From CAYWTX01 sp964461295 (lineage in GTDB: Bacteria > Planctomycetota > Phycisphaerae > SM23-33): a stretch of DNA of 18,535 nt. The translations under genes were made by a program, and so were the position numbers. The stretch is from NCBI GenBank assembly GCA_964461295.1, contig CAYWTX010000638.1, forward strand, positions 1-18,535, written 5' to 3'. Shown one piece after another: positions 1 to 6,910 of this stretch (position 1 is its first letter; every line of letters begins with the position of its first letter). The notes under the pieces were generated by a model. It had not been told where the DNA came from. It was given only the letters and a program-made list of their open reading frames with translations, and did no database searches.

Positions 1-28
1 CGGTCCGCATGGTGCGACGAATCTTCAT
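1..28 (-). CDS. Start of probable MacB/FtsX-type ABC permease (partial)
   Basis: Only the first nine codons are inside the window, reading MKIRRTMRT. The ATG overlaps the TGA of the upstream ATPase gene as ATGA, which points to translational coupling. A basic N-terminus before a first membrane helix is what MacB/FtsX permeases usually show, and the order adaptor, ATPase, permease is the standard one for these exporters. The identity is inferred from context, since no domain can be seen. Confidence 0.55.
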
Positions 29-777
29 GGTTTGCCCCCCTCCGGCCTGGCGGCGCCGGACAGCGGGGGCGGGTGGGACGAGCCGCCGGAGAACGCGCCG
101 TCCTGGATCACGCCGTCGCTGATGCGGATGACCCGCTGGGCGTGCCTGGCCACGTTGGCGTCGTGCGTGACCATGATGATCGTGATGCCGTCCTCGCCGT
201 TGAGCTGCTGGAACATCGCGAGGATCTCCTCGCTGGTGCGCGAGTCGAGGTTGCCCGTCGGTTCGTCGGCGAACAGGATCGGCGGGCGGTTGACCAGCGC
301 CCGCGCGATGGCGACGCGCTGCTGCTGGCCGCCGGAAAGCTGCGAGGGCTGGTGGTCGAGGCGGTCCTCCAGGCCCACGCGAAGGAGCACCTCGCGGGCC
401 TGCCGGCGGGCGCTGCGCTCCGAGATGTGCGCGTGCGAGTAGGTCAGCGGCATGGCCACGTTGTCCAGCGCGCTGGTGCGAGCCAGCAGGTTGAAGTTCT
501 GGAAGACGAAGCCCAACTTGCTGTTCCGCATCGCGGCGCGCCGGTTGGAATCCAGGCGGGAGACCTCCTGGCCGTCGAGCCAGTACTCGCCCGAGGTGGG
601 GTGGTCGAGACAGCCGAGGATGTTCATCAGCGTGCTCTTGCCCGAGCCGGAGGCGCCCATGAGGGCGACCAGTTCGCCCCGCGCGATGTCCAGCGACACG
701 CCCTTGAGCACGGGGATCTGGATGTTGTCGCCCAGGACGTACGTCTTGTACAGGTTGTGAACTTCGATCAACTGCAT
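25..777 (-). CDS. MacB/LolD-type ABC transporter ATP-binding protein
   Basis: This 250-residue protein is the cytoplasmic ATPase of a MacAB-like efflux or lipoprotein-type exporter. Visible motifs are Walker A GASGSGKST (41-49), the Q-loop in FVFQNFNLL (about 90-98), the ABC signature LSGGQ (147-151), Walker B ILFADEP (167-173), the D-loop and the switch histidine in THD (about 204-206). Length and motif spacing fit the LolD/MacB ATPase family. I chose the ATG at 777 (MQLIEVHNLY) because homology begins there. The frame stays open far upstream, but that part is an Ala/Arg-rich antisense of the adaptor gene's Gly-rich tail. The gene lies 46 nt after the adaptor and overlaps the permease start by ATGA. 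After THD there is a short Gly/Pro-rich tail (about 228-250) that the family normally lacks. The exported substrate cannot be told from sequence. Confidence 0.93.
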   Translation of the reverse strand: MQLIEVHNLYKTYVLGDNIQIPVLKGVSLDIARGELVALMGASGSGKSTLMNILGCLDHPTSGEYWLDGQEVSRLDSNRRAAMRNSKLGFVFQNFNLLARTSALDNVAMPLTYSHAHISERSARRQAREVLLRVGLEDRLDHQPSQLSGGQQQRVAIARALVNRPPILFADEPTGNLDSRTSEEILAMFQQLNGEDGITIIMVTHDANVARHAQRVIRISDGVIQDGAFSGGSSHPPPLSGAARPEGGKP

Positions 778-823
778 ATCAGGGTGTCGAGTGTCGAGGG
801 AAGGGCGGGTTTCGCCGCCCACG

Positions 824-2485
824 TTACCTTGGGCCTGGTCCGCCGGGCCGCGCCCCGCCGGCCCCCGAACCGCCGGCGCCGCCCGCGCCGCCGCTCCTGC
901 TGCCGCCGGTGCCGCCGCTGCCCGTGCCGCTGCCCGTTCCGCTGCCCGTCGGCCGGGCCGACCGGCTCCACGGGAACTTCGGGGCGAACGGGTTGTTCGC
1001 CTCGGCGGCATCGGCCGCCGTTTGCGACTGCACGCCCGTGACGACTTCCATGCCTTCGCCGAGGTCCTTGCCTTCCACTTCCGTGTTCGTGCCGTCGCTC
1101 AGTCCGGTTCGCACCGGAATGGGCTTGACGAACTGCCCGTCCCGCGTCCACAGGACGCCGCGGTTGCCGTTGGCGTGCCCGTGGCCGGCTTCGCGTGTGG
1201 TTGGCCGGCTGGTGGCGTTGGCGTCGCCCGTCGCGGCCGTGCTGGCGGCGTCCCGCACCGGCGCGCCGGCGCCCGCCTGGCCGTGGCCGCGATCGCCGGG
1301 AGGCCGGCGCCCGCCGTCCCCGCGCCGGGGGCCTTCGCCGCCGCGCGTGGCCTCGCCGCGCCCTTCTCCGCGCGACATCCCGCTCATCCCGCCGCCGCTC
1401 CGCTCCGGCCGCGACGACGGATCGCCGTACTGCCCTCGGTACTCCGGCGCGATCTGCTGCGGCTGCGGCTGCCATCGCAAGGCGGCGTTGGGCGCCAGCA
1501 GCACGTTTTCCCGGTGGTCCAACTCGAACTGCATGTTCGCGGTCAGGTACGGCAGCAGCCGCCCGCTGGAGTTGTCGGTGATCACCTCCACGGTGTACGT
1601 CACCACGTTCTGCGTCATCGAAGCGTTGAGGCGGATGTTCCCCACCTCGCCGCGGAACGTCTCGCCGGGGAACGCGTCGGCCGTGAAACTCACCGGCATG
1701 CCGATCCGGATGCGTCCGATGTCGGCCTCGTTCACCGCGACCCAGACCTCCATGCGGCGCAGGTCCTTGGCGATGAGGAAGAGGCTGGGGGCGTTGAGGC
1801 TGGCGACGACAGTCTGGCCGATGTTGACGCGCCGGTCGATGATCGTGCCGCGGACGGGTGACTTGATCACGGTGAAGCTCAGGTTCCGCTGCGCACGCGT
1901 CTGGACCGCCTGCGCCTGCACCAGCGCCGCCTTGGCCTGCTCGATGGCGGCCTCCCCCACGTCGATGTTCGCCTTGGCGACGTCGTAGGCGGTCCTGTAG
2001 GCGTCGTACTGCGACTGGGCCAGCGCCTCGGAGGACCCCAGCTTCTGGGCACGCTCCCAGTCGCGCTGGGCCTGGTAGAGCTTGGCCTTCATCTGCTCCA
2101 GGTCCGCCTGCGAACGCCGGATCGACGCCCTTGCCTGGAGCACCTGCGCGTCGGCCGAGGCCGCCTCTGCCGCGTAGAGCGCGTCGTCGATGCGGGCGAG
2201 CACCGCGTTGGCGTCCACGACCGAGCCGTAGTCGACGGTCTTGCCGCTGACATCCGTGCCGAAGGACAGGATCAGCCCGGCCACCTGCGCGCCGACGTTG
2301 ACGACCTCCTCCGGCTCGACGGTGCCGGTGGAGCCGATGGTGACCAGCAGGTTTCCGCGGGCGACCTCGCCGGTGCGGTATTGGACCTGCGGCACGTCGC
2401 CGCGGTTGAAGTACCACGCCAGGGCGACACCCGCGCCGCCCAACAGCACCACCAGGACCGCGATTCTCTTGATCCAACGTTTCAT
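824..2485 (-). CDS. HlyD/MacA-family periplasmic adaptor subunit
   Basis: This 553-residue membrane-fusion protein would link the ABC exporter to the outer envelope. It opens with an uncleaved-type membrane anchor (KRIAVLVVLLGGAGVALAWY, about 6-25), followed by the first lipoyl/barrel-sandwich half (TGTVEPEEVVNVGAQVAGLI), a long Ala/Gln-rich coiled-coil hairpin (about 105-195), the second lipoyl half (VIKSPVRGTIIDRRVNIGQT) and a beta-barrel domain (VWVAVNEADIGRIRIGMPV). At about 346-440 a Gly/Arg/Ala-rich low-complexity stretch interrupts the membrane-proximal part, which resumes at RGVLWTRDGQFVKPIPVRTG. A second Gly/Ser/Thr tail ends the protein. Typical MacA proteins are 370-400 residues, so the excess is these two disordered parts. 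The start has a good SD (GAGGGTG) about 4 nt upstream. The gene follows the TetR gene by 9 nt, so the two are very probably co-transcribed. Confidence 0.93.
   Translation of the reverse strand: MKRWIKRIAVLVVLLGGAGVALAWYFNRGDVPQVQYRTGEVARGNLLVTIGSTGTVEPEEVVNVGAQVAGLILSFGTDVSGKTVDYGSVVDANAVLARIDDALYAAEAASADAQVLQARASIRRSQADLEQMKAKLYQAQRDWERAQKLGSSEALAQSQYDAYRTAYDVAKANIDVGEAAIEQAKAALVQAQAVQTRAQRNLSFTVIKSPVRGTIIDRRVNIGQTVVASLNAPSLFLIAKDLRRMEVWVAVNEADIGRIRIGMPVSFTADAFPGETFRGEVGNIRLNASMTQNVVTYTVEVITDNSSGRLLPYLTANMQFELDHRENVLLAPNAALRWQPQPQQIAPEYRGQYGDPSSRPERSGGGMSGMSRGEGRGEATRGGEGPRRGDGGRRPPGDRGHGQAGAGAPVRDAASTAATGDANATSRPTTREAGHGHANGNRGVLWTRDGQFVKPIPVRTGLSDGTNTEVEGKDLGEGMEVVTGVQSQTAADAAEANNPFAPKFPWSRSARPTGSGTGSGTGSGGTGGSRSGGAGGAGGSGAGGARPGGPGPR
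915..950 (-). repeat. Three 12-bp tandem units inside the adaptor gene
   Basis: Three near-identical units, CCGCTGCCCGTG, CCGCTGCCCGTT and CCGCTGCCCGTC on the plus strand, lie back to back. On the coding strand they give Gly-Ser-Gly-Thr repeats in the disordered C-terminal tail of the adaptor. They are a likely site of length variation by slippage. Confidence 0.85.
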
Positions 2486-2494
2486 GGTTCACCC

Positions 2495-3124
2495 TCAAGG
2501 GGCCTCGATCGCCCGGGCGATGCGTTCGATGCCGCCCAAGGCGAACTGCGCAAAGTGCTCCACCAGATCATTCAACCCGCCGGCGGCCGCAACCGCCCCA
2601 GGCATCTGCCGCACCCGACGCCTTCGCATCAGGAGAAGACACGGCCCGATGACCGAGGTAGCACAAAGTTTCACCGAGTTCTCACTCGCGCGGCCACCGA
2701 GCAACTCCCGCACGATCTGCTCCATCGCCTGCGCCAGCGGCTGAATCGTTTCGTGCACCACCTGCCCGAGGTGGCCGGTGGGGTTGGCGGCCTCCTGGTC
2801 CAGGATGCGGAACTCCAGCCCGTCGTCGTGCAGCACGCGCTGGAGCAAGGCGTTCAGGCGGCCGCGAAGCCGTTCGGCCGCCGGGGCGGCAGCGGGCACG
2901 CCGCCTTCCGGCGGGAACTGCGCCAGTGCCGTCCTGTGCGCGTGCCGCCACGCCTCGCGGTAGAGATCCTCCTTGCTGCCGAAGTGGTAGTTGACGGCGG
3001 CGATGTTGGCCTTCGCCAGCCGGCACACCTCGGCCACCGTCGTGCCGCGGTAGCCCTTCGCGGCGAACAGCCGCCCGGCCACGTCCAGCAACCGGCCCTT
3101 CGTGTTGTTGGTCTCACGCCTCAT
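2495..3124 (-). CDS. TetR-family repressor, CecR (YbiH)-like
   Basis: This 209-residue protein has a TetR N-terminal helix-turn-helix (KGRLLDVAGRLFAAKGYRGT, then VAEVCRLAKANIAAVNYHFG, about residues 9-50, followed by SKEDLYREAW). The remainder resembles the CecR/YbiH-type ligand-binding domain (formerly DUF1956), with FRILDQEAANPTGHL and a final hydrophobic helix. In E. coli CecR is known to control an HlyD/ABC export operon. Here the gene is first in an operon encoding an HlyD-like adaptor and ABC exporter, so autoregulation of the exporter is the natural inference. The ATG at 3124 is preceded by a weak SD-like GGAAG. The stop lies 9 nt before the adaptor start. The inducer is unknown. Confidence 0.9.
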   Translation of the reverse strand: MRRETNNTKGRLLDVAGRLFAAKGYRGTTVAEVCRLAKANIAAVNYHFGSKEDLYREAWRHAHRTALAQFPPEGGVPAAAPAAERLRGRLNALLQRVLHDDGLEFRILDQEAANPTGHLGQVVHETIQPLAQAMEQIVRELLGGRASENSVKLCATSVIGPCLLLMRRRRVRQMPGAVAAAGGLNDLVEHFAQFALGGIERIARAIEAP

Positions 3125-3133
3125 GTCGAGCTT

Positions 3134-3161
3134 CCAGTCACCAGCTACCAGCTACCAGCAG
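3134..3161. repeat. Four 7-bp tandem units in the repressor leader
   Basis: Units CCAGTCA, CCAGCTA, CCAGCTA and CCAGCAG run head to tail just upstream of the TetR gene, inside its predicted 5' untranslated region. Such short heptad arrays are slippage-prone. No function is evident. Confidence 0.75.
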
Positions 3162-3189
3162 TCAGCAGAACCCGTCGGCGGCCGGGACC

Positions 3190-3219
3190 TTTGTATCCTC
3201 CTTGGCGGAGGAAGTTCAA
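3190..3219 (-). promoter_or_regulatory. Predicted sigma70-type promoter of the TetR/exporter operon
   Basis: On the minus strand, TTGAAC (3219-3214) and TACAAA (3195-3190) are separated by 18 bp and each matches four of six consensus bases. The spacer holds a perfect hairpin, TCCTCC-TTGGC-GGAGGA (3196-3212, plus-strand reading). The -35 box overlaps the 18-bp palindrome, as expected for repression. The leader to the ATG would be about 60 nt. Confidence 0.5.
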
Positions 3220-3232
3220 GCGTTTACTTGAA
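3215..3232. promoter_or_regulatory. Candidate TetR/CecR-like operator palindrome
   Basis: TTCAAGCGTTTACTTGAA is a perfect inverted repeat, TTCAAG/CTTGAA around a 6-bp spacer. It lies about 90 bp upstream of the TetR gene and overlaps the predicted -35 box. The heptamer AGCGTTT inside it recurs 17 bp away (3219-3225 and 3236-3242), which could mark a second half-site. Size and symmetry suit a TetR dimer, but binding is inferred. Confidence 0.6.
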
Positions 3233-3284
3233 ATGAGCGTTTCACGGACACTGTAGCACGGTTACCGGCATCCTCAACCTCAAG

Positions 3285-3471
3285 GGCTGAGAGACGACAG
3301 CCCAGGGCGTTGACCTGGGTGCGGAGACACACAGCGGCTCAGCCCATCTGAAAGGGCGCAAGGAACCGTTGACGGCGGGCAGTTCTTTCGCCCTTTCAGG
3401 GCTTCGCCATCTTCGGATGCGGGTTCCCAGGGCGTTGCCCTGGGCTGTCCTATGTCAGCCCTTCAGGCTGA
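3285..3471. repeat. REP-like palindrome cluster
   Basis: This non-coding stretch holds several hairpins of related sequence. CCCAGGGCGTTGACCTGGG (3301-3319) and CCCAGGGCGTTGCCCTGGG (3426-3444, perfect 8-bp stem, 3-nt loop) are two copies in the same orientation. Between them CTGAAAGGGCG (3348-3358) and CGCCCTTTCAG (3389-3399) form a perfect 11-bp inverted pair. TCAGCC-CTTCA-GGCTGA (3455-3471) follows. GGGCTGA and AGCCC words recur at the edges. This is the look of REP/BIME elements mobilised by RAYT transposases. No RAYT gene is in the window. The rest of 3240-3555 shows no gene. Confidence 0.75.
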
Positions 3472-3554
3472 AGATCCCTACAACGCTCCTACGGTGCGGA
3501 TTCTTGTAGGCTTTCTCAGCATTTGCCTTGTGGGAAAACGGCAAAAGTGGAGCG

Positions 3555-3658
3555 CAGAGCTTGTGAAAGAATTGCGGAAGCGGCCCCTGTCCCTCTTCGC
3601 CCAAAAGGTAGGGGCGAAGAGCTATGAGATTGCTCCCTCAACTCTTTCACAAACTCTC
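3555..3658. repeat. Nested ~104-bp inverted repeat at the end of the cupin-protein gene
   Basis: The outer arms, 3555-3574 and 3639-3658, match at 17 of 20 positions as inverted repeats, with cores TTGTGAAAGAATTG and CAACTCTTTCACAA. A perfect inner pair, CTCTTCGCCC (3593-3602) and GGGCGAAGAG (3612-3621), is separated by 9 nt. The right arm runs into the TGA (3659-3657) of the minus-strand gene. It could act as a transcription barrier or RNA 3' end, or be a small mobile repeat. There is no T-run for a classical terminator. Confidence 0.7.
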
Positions 3659-5504
3659 ACTCCACGTATCGGTAGTGCTTCTTCACCGGCTTGAGGACCT
3701 TCCACGTGCATTCCAGGCCCTTGGGCAGGATCAGCATCTGGCCGGCCTCGGCCGTCACCGTGCCCAGCGCGTGCTGGATGAGCACCTCGCCGGCGATGAC
3801 GTGGCAGACCTCGGTCTTGTCGTAGCTGGCCTGAATCTCGCGGACCTCCGACGACCAGGTCGGCCAGGACTCGCACTTCAGCGCCTCCAGTTCATCCTTT
3901 GTGGCGGGGTAGACCTTCGGCACGGGTTTCTCGGCCTTGTCCAGCCGCACGATGCGGAAGTCGTCCATGTACGCCTTGCCGTTTCTTACTTCGAGCACGA
4001 TGTTGATCTTCGGGTCCCATCGCGGCGTGTCGAACTCCAGCACCGCGTGCTGCCAATCGCCCTTGTCGCCGTCGGCCCGCGTGGTCTCCTGGCGTACCAG
4101 CCACTTGCCGGAGTGCGGCGTCCACTCGAACATGTGCGCCGTCATGTACGCCTCGGCCTTGAGGTTCGCCCAGTCGGTCTCCGGCGGCAGAGGCCTGCCC
4201 GCCTTGCTCAGGCCCAGGCGGCGTTCCTCGTCCTTCTTCCTCGCGGCTGTCTTCTCGTCGCCGGCCATCGGCACGACCTTGAACCACGCTTCCAGCCGGT
4301 AGCGGCTGTTGGGATCGCAGCAGACTTCCGGCAGGTTCGGCCAGGTCGTGCCCTTCAGCAGCAGCGACTGCTTGCCGGACCGGGCCGCCTCGGTGGTGAC
4401 GCTCGGCCCGCCGCTGGTCCAGCACAGGCCGCGGACGGGGTCGGTAAGCTCGCGCGGCTGATCGTCGAAATTCGTCGGCTCGCCGATGTACAGGAACACA
4501 TCCTTCACGCCTTTCTGGATCAGGTCGATCCTGTCCCAGACGTACCGGGTCATCTCCGGCGGCAGGGCGAGCAGCCGGTGCACGGGCTGGAAGCGATACC
4601 AGCCGTTGGCGTCCTTGGGCAGTTCCTTGGGCATGTTCATGTAGACATGGAAGTCATTGTGCGCGTTGCACACGCTCAAGGGCGGGGTGTCGCCGCAGCC
4701 GTCGACGCGCGTGCGGCAGACGCTCCAGCCGGTGCGCGGGTTGAGGTAGGCGATGAACCCGCCGTCGCGCCAGGCGTTCCTGGCCTTGTCGCCGTCGCAG
4801 CGGTCCATGCACAGCAGGTTGTTCGCCCAGCCGCGATAGCCGCTGCCCGGGGGGCAATGCACGGTACGGTCGTAGAGACGGTACTTCGGCCAGGCCGGAT
4901 GACAGCCGGGGCAGAAGGTGGGGCCGATCCATTTCGTTTCCGCCGGCGGGAACTTGAATCGCACATCGTACCTTCCGTCGATGCGGTAGCCGAAGACCGG
5001 ATCCACCGAGATCACGAAACGGTGTTCGGTGACCTGGGCCTCGGTCCTGAAGGAACGCGCGAGCGTCAGCGACCGCCCGCCGCCGACCCAGGTGTCCGTC
5101 ACGCCCCCGACGTCCGTGAGTTGAATCGATCCGTGCATCTTCACCGGCGTCGTGAACTGGTGCGTGCACAGCGTCGGCCCGAGCTGGTTGTCGAGGTGGT
5201 AGCGGCCGGTGGGCATGTCCAGCGTGGTCCTGGCGAACTCCGGCGTGAGGGCGATGAGGTTGAAGTCGCCGCCGCGATGAAGGGCCACGTACTTGTCGCC
5301 GTCCAGCACGACCCACCATTCCTTCTTCTCCGGGCCGCTGACCTGGTTGAAGAGGAACGTGCGCTTCTCGGCGCGCAGGTTCGCCTTGTGGTCTCTGAAG
5401 CGGGCGGGTGGGTCGATCTGTTTGGCCAGGTCGTCGATCTCGTCGCAGAAGGCCGACGGGCAAACCAGCAACACCGCGATGGAGGACAGGATCAGGTGCT
5501 TCAC
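3657..5504 (-). CDS. Secreted protein with C-terminal cupin domain
   Basis: The protein has 615 residues if started at the GTG at 5504, which has an AAGGAG SD 6 nt upstream. A longer open frame to 5561 lacks such support. Residues 1-20 (KHLILSSIAVLLVCPSAFC) form a signal peptide, probably cut before DE. A long beta-rich region with several Cys and Trp residues (about 25-350) is not recognised. Residues about 355-530 look like a jelly-roll or carbohydrate-binding module (SGKQSLLLKG, YRLEAWFKV, WQHAVLEFDT, AYMDDFRIV). The last ~80 residues match the Cupin_3 pattern: EVCHVIAGEVLI, AGQMLILPKGLECTW, then VKKHYRY. Cupin_3 domains usually occur as small cytoplasmic proteins, so this secreted fusion is unusual. 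It lies 128 nt after the FAD enzyme on the same strand and may share its transcript. The substrate is unknown, and sugar or polysaccharide binding is only a guess. Confidence 0.85.
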   Translation of the reverse strand: MKHLILSSIAVLLVCPSAFCDEIDDLAKQIDPPARFRDHKANLRAEKRTFLFNQVSGPEKKEWWVVLDGDKYVALHRGGDFNLIALTPEFARTTLDMPTGRYHLDNQLGPTLCTHQFTTPVKMHGSIQLTDVGGVTDTWVGGGRSLTLARSFRTEAQVTEHRFVISVDPVFGYRIDGRYDVRFKFPPAETKWIGPTFCPGCHPAWPKYRLYDRTVHCPPGSGYRGWANNLLCMDRCDGDKARNAWRDGGFIAYLNPRTGWSVCRTRVDGCGDTPPLSVCNAHNDFHVYMNMPKELPKDANGWYRFQPVHRLLALPPEMTRYVWDRIDLIQKGVKDVFLYIGEPTNFDDQPRELTDPVRGLCWTSGGPSVTTEAARSGKQSLLLKGTTWPNLPEVCCDPNSRYRLEAWFKVVPMAGDEKTAARKKDEERRLGLSKAGRPLPPETDWANLKAEAYMTAHMFEWTPHSGKWLVRQETTRADGDKGDWQHAVLEFDTPRWDPKINIVLEVRNGKAYMDDFRIVRLDKAEKPVPKVYPATKDELEALKCESWPTWSSEVREIQASYDKTEVCHVIAGEVLIQHALGTVTAEAGQMLILPKGLECTWKVLKPVKKHYRYVE

Positions 5505-5632
5505 GTTACGCTCCTTGCAGGGCCTGAGTGTGCCACAGTACTGCAACGCGCCGCGCCGCACGGAAGCCCGCGCGAATCAGCCGGTCCGCCTCGGCTGGCG
5601 CGACGCGCGGGCGCGATCGCCGTTGCCGCCGG

Positions 5633-6910
5633 CTATGGATTCCGGCCCATCGGATGCACGCCCGGGACGATCGCGCCCTGCTGGGCGAGCAGCGAACGGA
5701 GATCGCCCAGCGGCACGTCGGCGACGTCGCAGCCCAGCCGGCACGCCAGGGCGGCGGCGGCGCCGGCCGCCTGGCCGGTCGCCATGCACGTCGCCTGCAC
5801 GCGATAGGCGCTGTGCGCCAGCCGGTCGCCGGAGATGCATCGCCCGGCGGCCAGCAACTGCCGGCTGCCCGCCGGGACCATCGCGCCCAGCGGGATCGTC
5901 GGGTGCGTGCCCGGTTTCAGCGCGCGGTACGTCAGCCCATGTTCCTCGTGCATGTCGATGGCGTAGTGGCTGTAGCAGACGGCGTCGTCCCAGGCTCGCC
6001 CGGACTCGTAATCGGCCGCCGTGATGGTCGCCCGTCCGCGGATGGCGACCGTTTCCCGGATGCCGCACTCGGCGGCAAAGAACGTCACGTGGAAATCGCC
6101 GAGTCCCGGCTGGGCGCGGAAGAACCGCATCAGCCGCAACATCACGCGGCGCGCCTCGACTTCGGCGGCCGTCTTGCCTTCGCTGGTGCTGCCGTCGATG
6201 CCGTGCACGTGCACGCAGTTGCCGCCGCGCCCTCGGAGCAGGGGCTCGACGCGCCCGTTGTGCCAGCCGGTGTCGCTGCGCTTCAGCCGGCCGTGCGCGA
6301 CCTCCGCGTCGAAGGCCGCCTGGATGGCGGCGCAGTCCAGCTTCGCCGGGTCGTATCCGCCCAGCCGCATCACCAGCGTGCCCGGCTGGAGCGCCGGCGA
6401 GCGATCGACCTCCAGTCCCGCCAGCGTGACGGCGTTGGCGTCGCCGGTGCAGTCGATCAGCACCCGCGCCGCCGCCGGCTGAAGACCGGTCTTGGTGCAC
6501 AGTTCCAGCCGCCAGGCGTCGCCGTCCAGCCGCGCCGATGCGAGCATCGTGTGGAGCAGCAGCGTGGCCCCGGCCGTCAGAACCGCCTCGTCGGCCAGGG
6601 CGGCGAAGACCGCCCGGTCGATCGTGACGTGCCGGATGCCGGTCGACGACTTGCACACCAGCGCCTCGGCCACGCTGTGCCCGGTCTCCTCCAGCGTGCG
6701 GCGGACGAGTTCCCAGCCGATGCCGGCGATCACCTGGCGGTCCCAGGCGACGAAGCTCGCCGGGGCGTTCACGGCCGCGGTGACCATCGTGCCGCCAAGC
6801 ACGCCTTCCTTCTCGACCAGCAGGGCTGCGGCGCCGGCTCGCGCCGCCTGGGTGGCCGCCACCACGCCGGCCGTGCCCCCGCCGATGATTGCGACGTCGT
6901 ATATCTTCAT
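5633..6910 (-). CDS. FAD-dependent oxidoreductase (FAD_oxidored type)
   Basis: This 425-residue flavoprotein begins with a Rossmann dinucleotide fold: DVAIIGGGTAGVVAATQAAR (GGGTAG at 10-15) and the acidic residue E33 in LLVEKEG, where the FAD ribose usually binds. It continues with VLGGTMVTAAV, typical of the PF12831 group. A second FAD-contact region near the C-terminus reads AGRCISGDRLAHSAYRVQAT followed by CMATGQAAGAAAALA. Length fits the family. Such enzymes are frequent in planctomycete catabolic clusters and their substrates are mostly unknown. No signal peptide is seen, so it is probably cytoplasmic. The ATG at 6910 overlaps the TGA of the preceding membrane-protein gene as ATGA, so translation is probably coupled. 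The frame is open to 7063, but the extension is antisense-like and not Rossmann-related. Confidence 0.9.
   Translation of the reverse strand: MKIYDVAIIGGGTAGVVAATQAARAGAAALLVEKEGVLGGTMVTAAVNAPASFVAWDRQVIAGIGWELVRRTLEETGHSVAEALVCKSSTGIRHVTIDRAVFAALADEAVLTAGATLLLHTMLASARLDGDAWRLELCTKTGLQPAAARVLIDCTGDANAVTLAGLEVDRSPALQPGTLVMRLGGYDPAKLDCAAIQAAFDAEVAHGRLKRSDTGWHNGRVEPLLRGRGGNCVHVHGIDGSTSEGKTAAEVEARRVMLRLMRFFRAQPGLGDFHVTFFAAECGIRETVAIRGRATITAADYESGRAWDDAVCYSHYAIDMHEEHGLTYRALKPGTHPTIPLGAMVPAGSRQLLAAGRCISGDRLAHSAYRVQATCMATGQAAGAAAALACRLGCDVADVPLGDLRSLLAQQGAIVPGVHPMGRNP

Noticed and set aside
73..1041. 322-codon plus-strand ORF opposite the ABC ATPase
   Set aside because: The minus strand carries Walker A, signature and Walker B motifs; the plus frame has no motif.
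3285..3471. CRISPR-like array
   Set aside because: The repeats are palindromes in varied order without regular spacers or nearby cas genes.
3561..3652. Rex-operator reading of the TTGTGAA/TTCACAA words
   Set aside because: Rex boxes have these half-sites about 6 bp apart; here they are over 60 bp apart and lie at a gene's 3' end.
3452..3694. 80-codon plus-strand ORF
   Set aside because: It runs through the REP-like hairpins and the nested inverted repeat and has no SD or recognisable sequence.
5505..5560. Sigma54-like promoter (TGGCAC near a TGCA) before the cupin-protein gene
   Set aside because: The GG and GC elements are about five bases too far apart for sigma54.
3624..5807. A 727-codon open frame on the plus strand
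   Set aside because: It is antisense to the cupin protein and part of the FAD enzyme region; it is an Arg/Val/Ala-rich GC-driven frame with no motifs and no SD.
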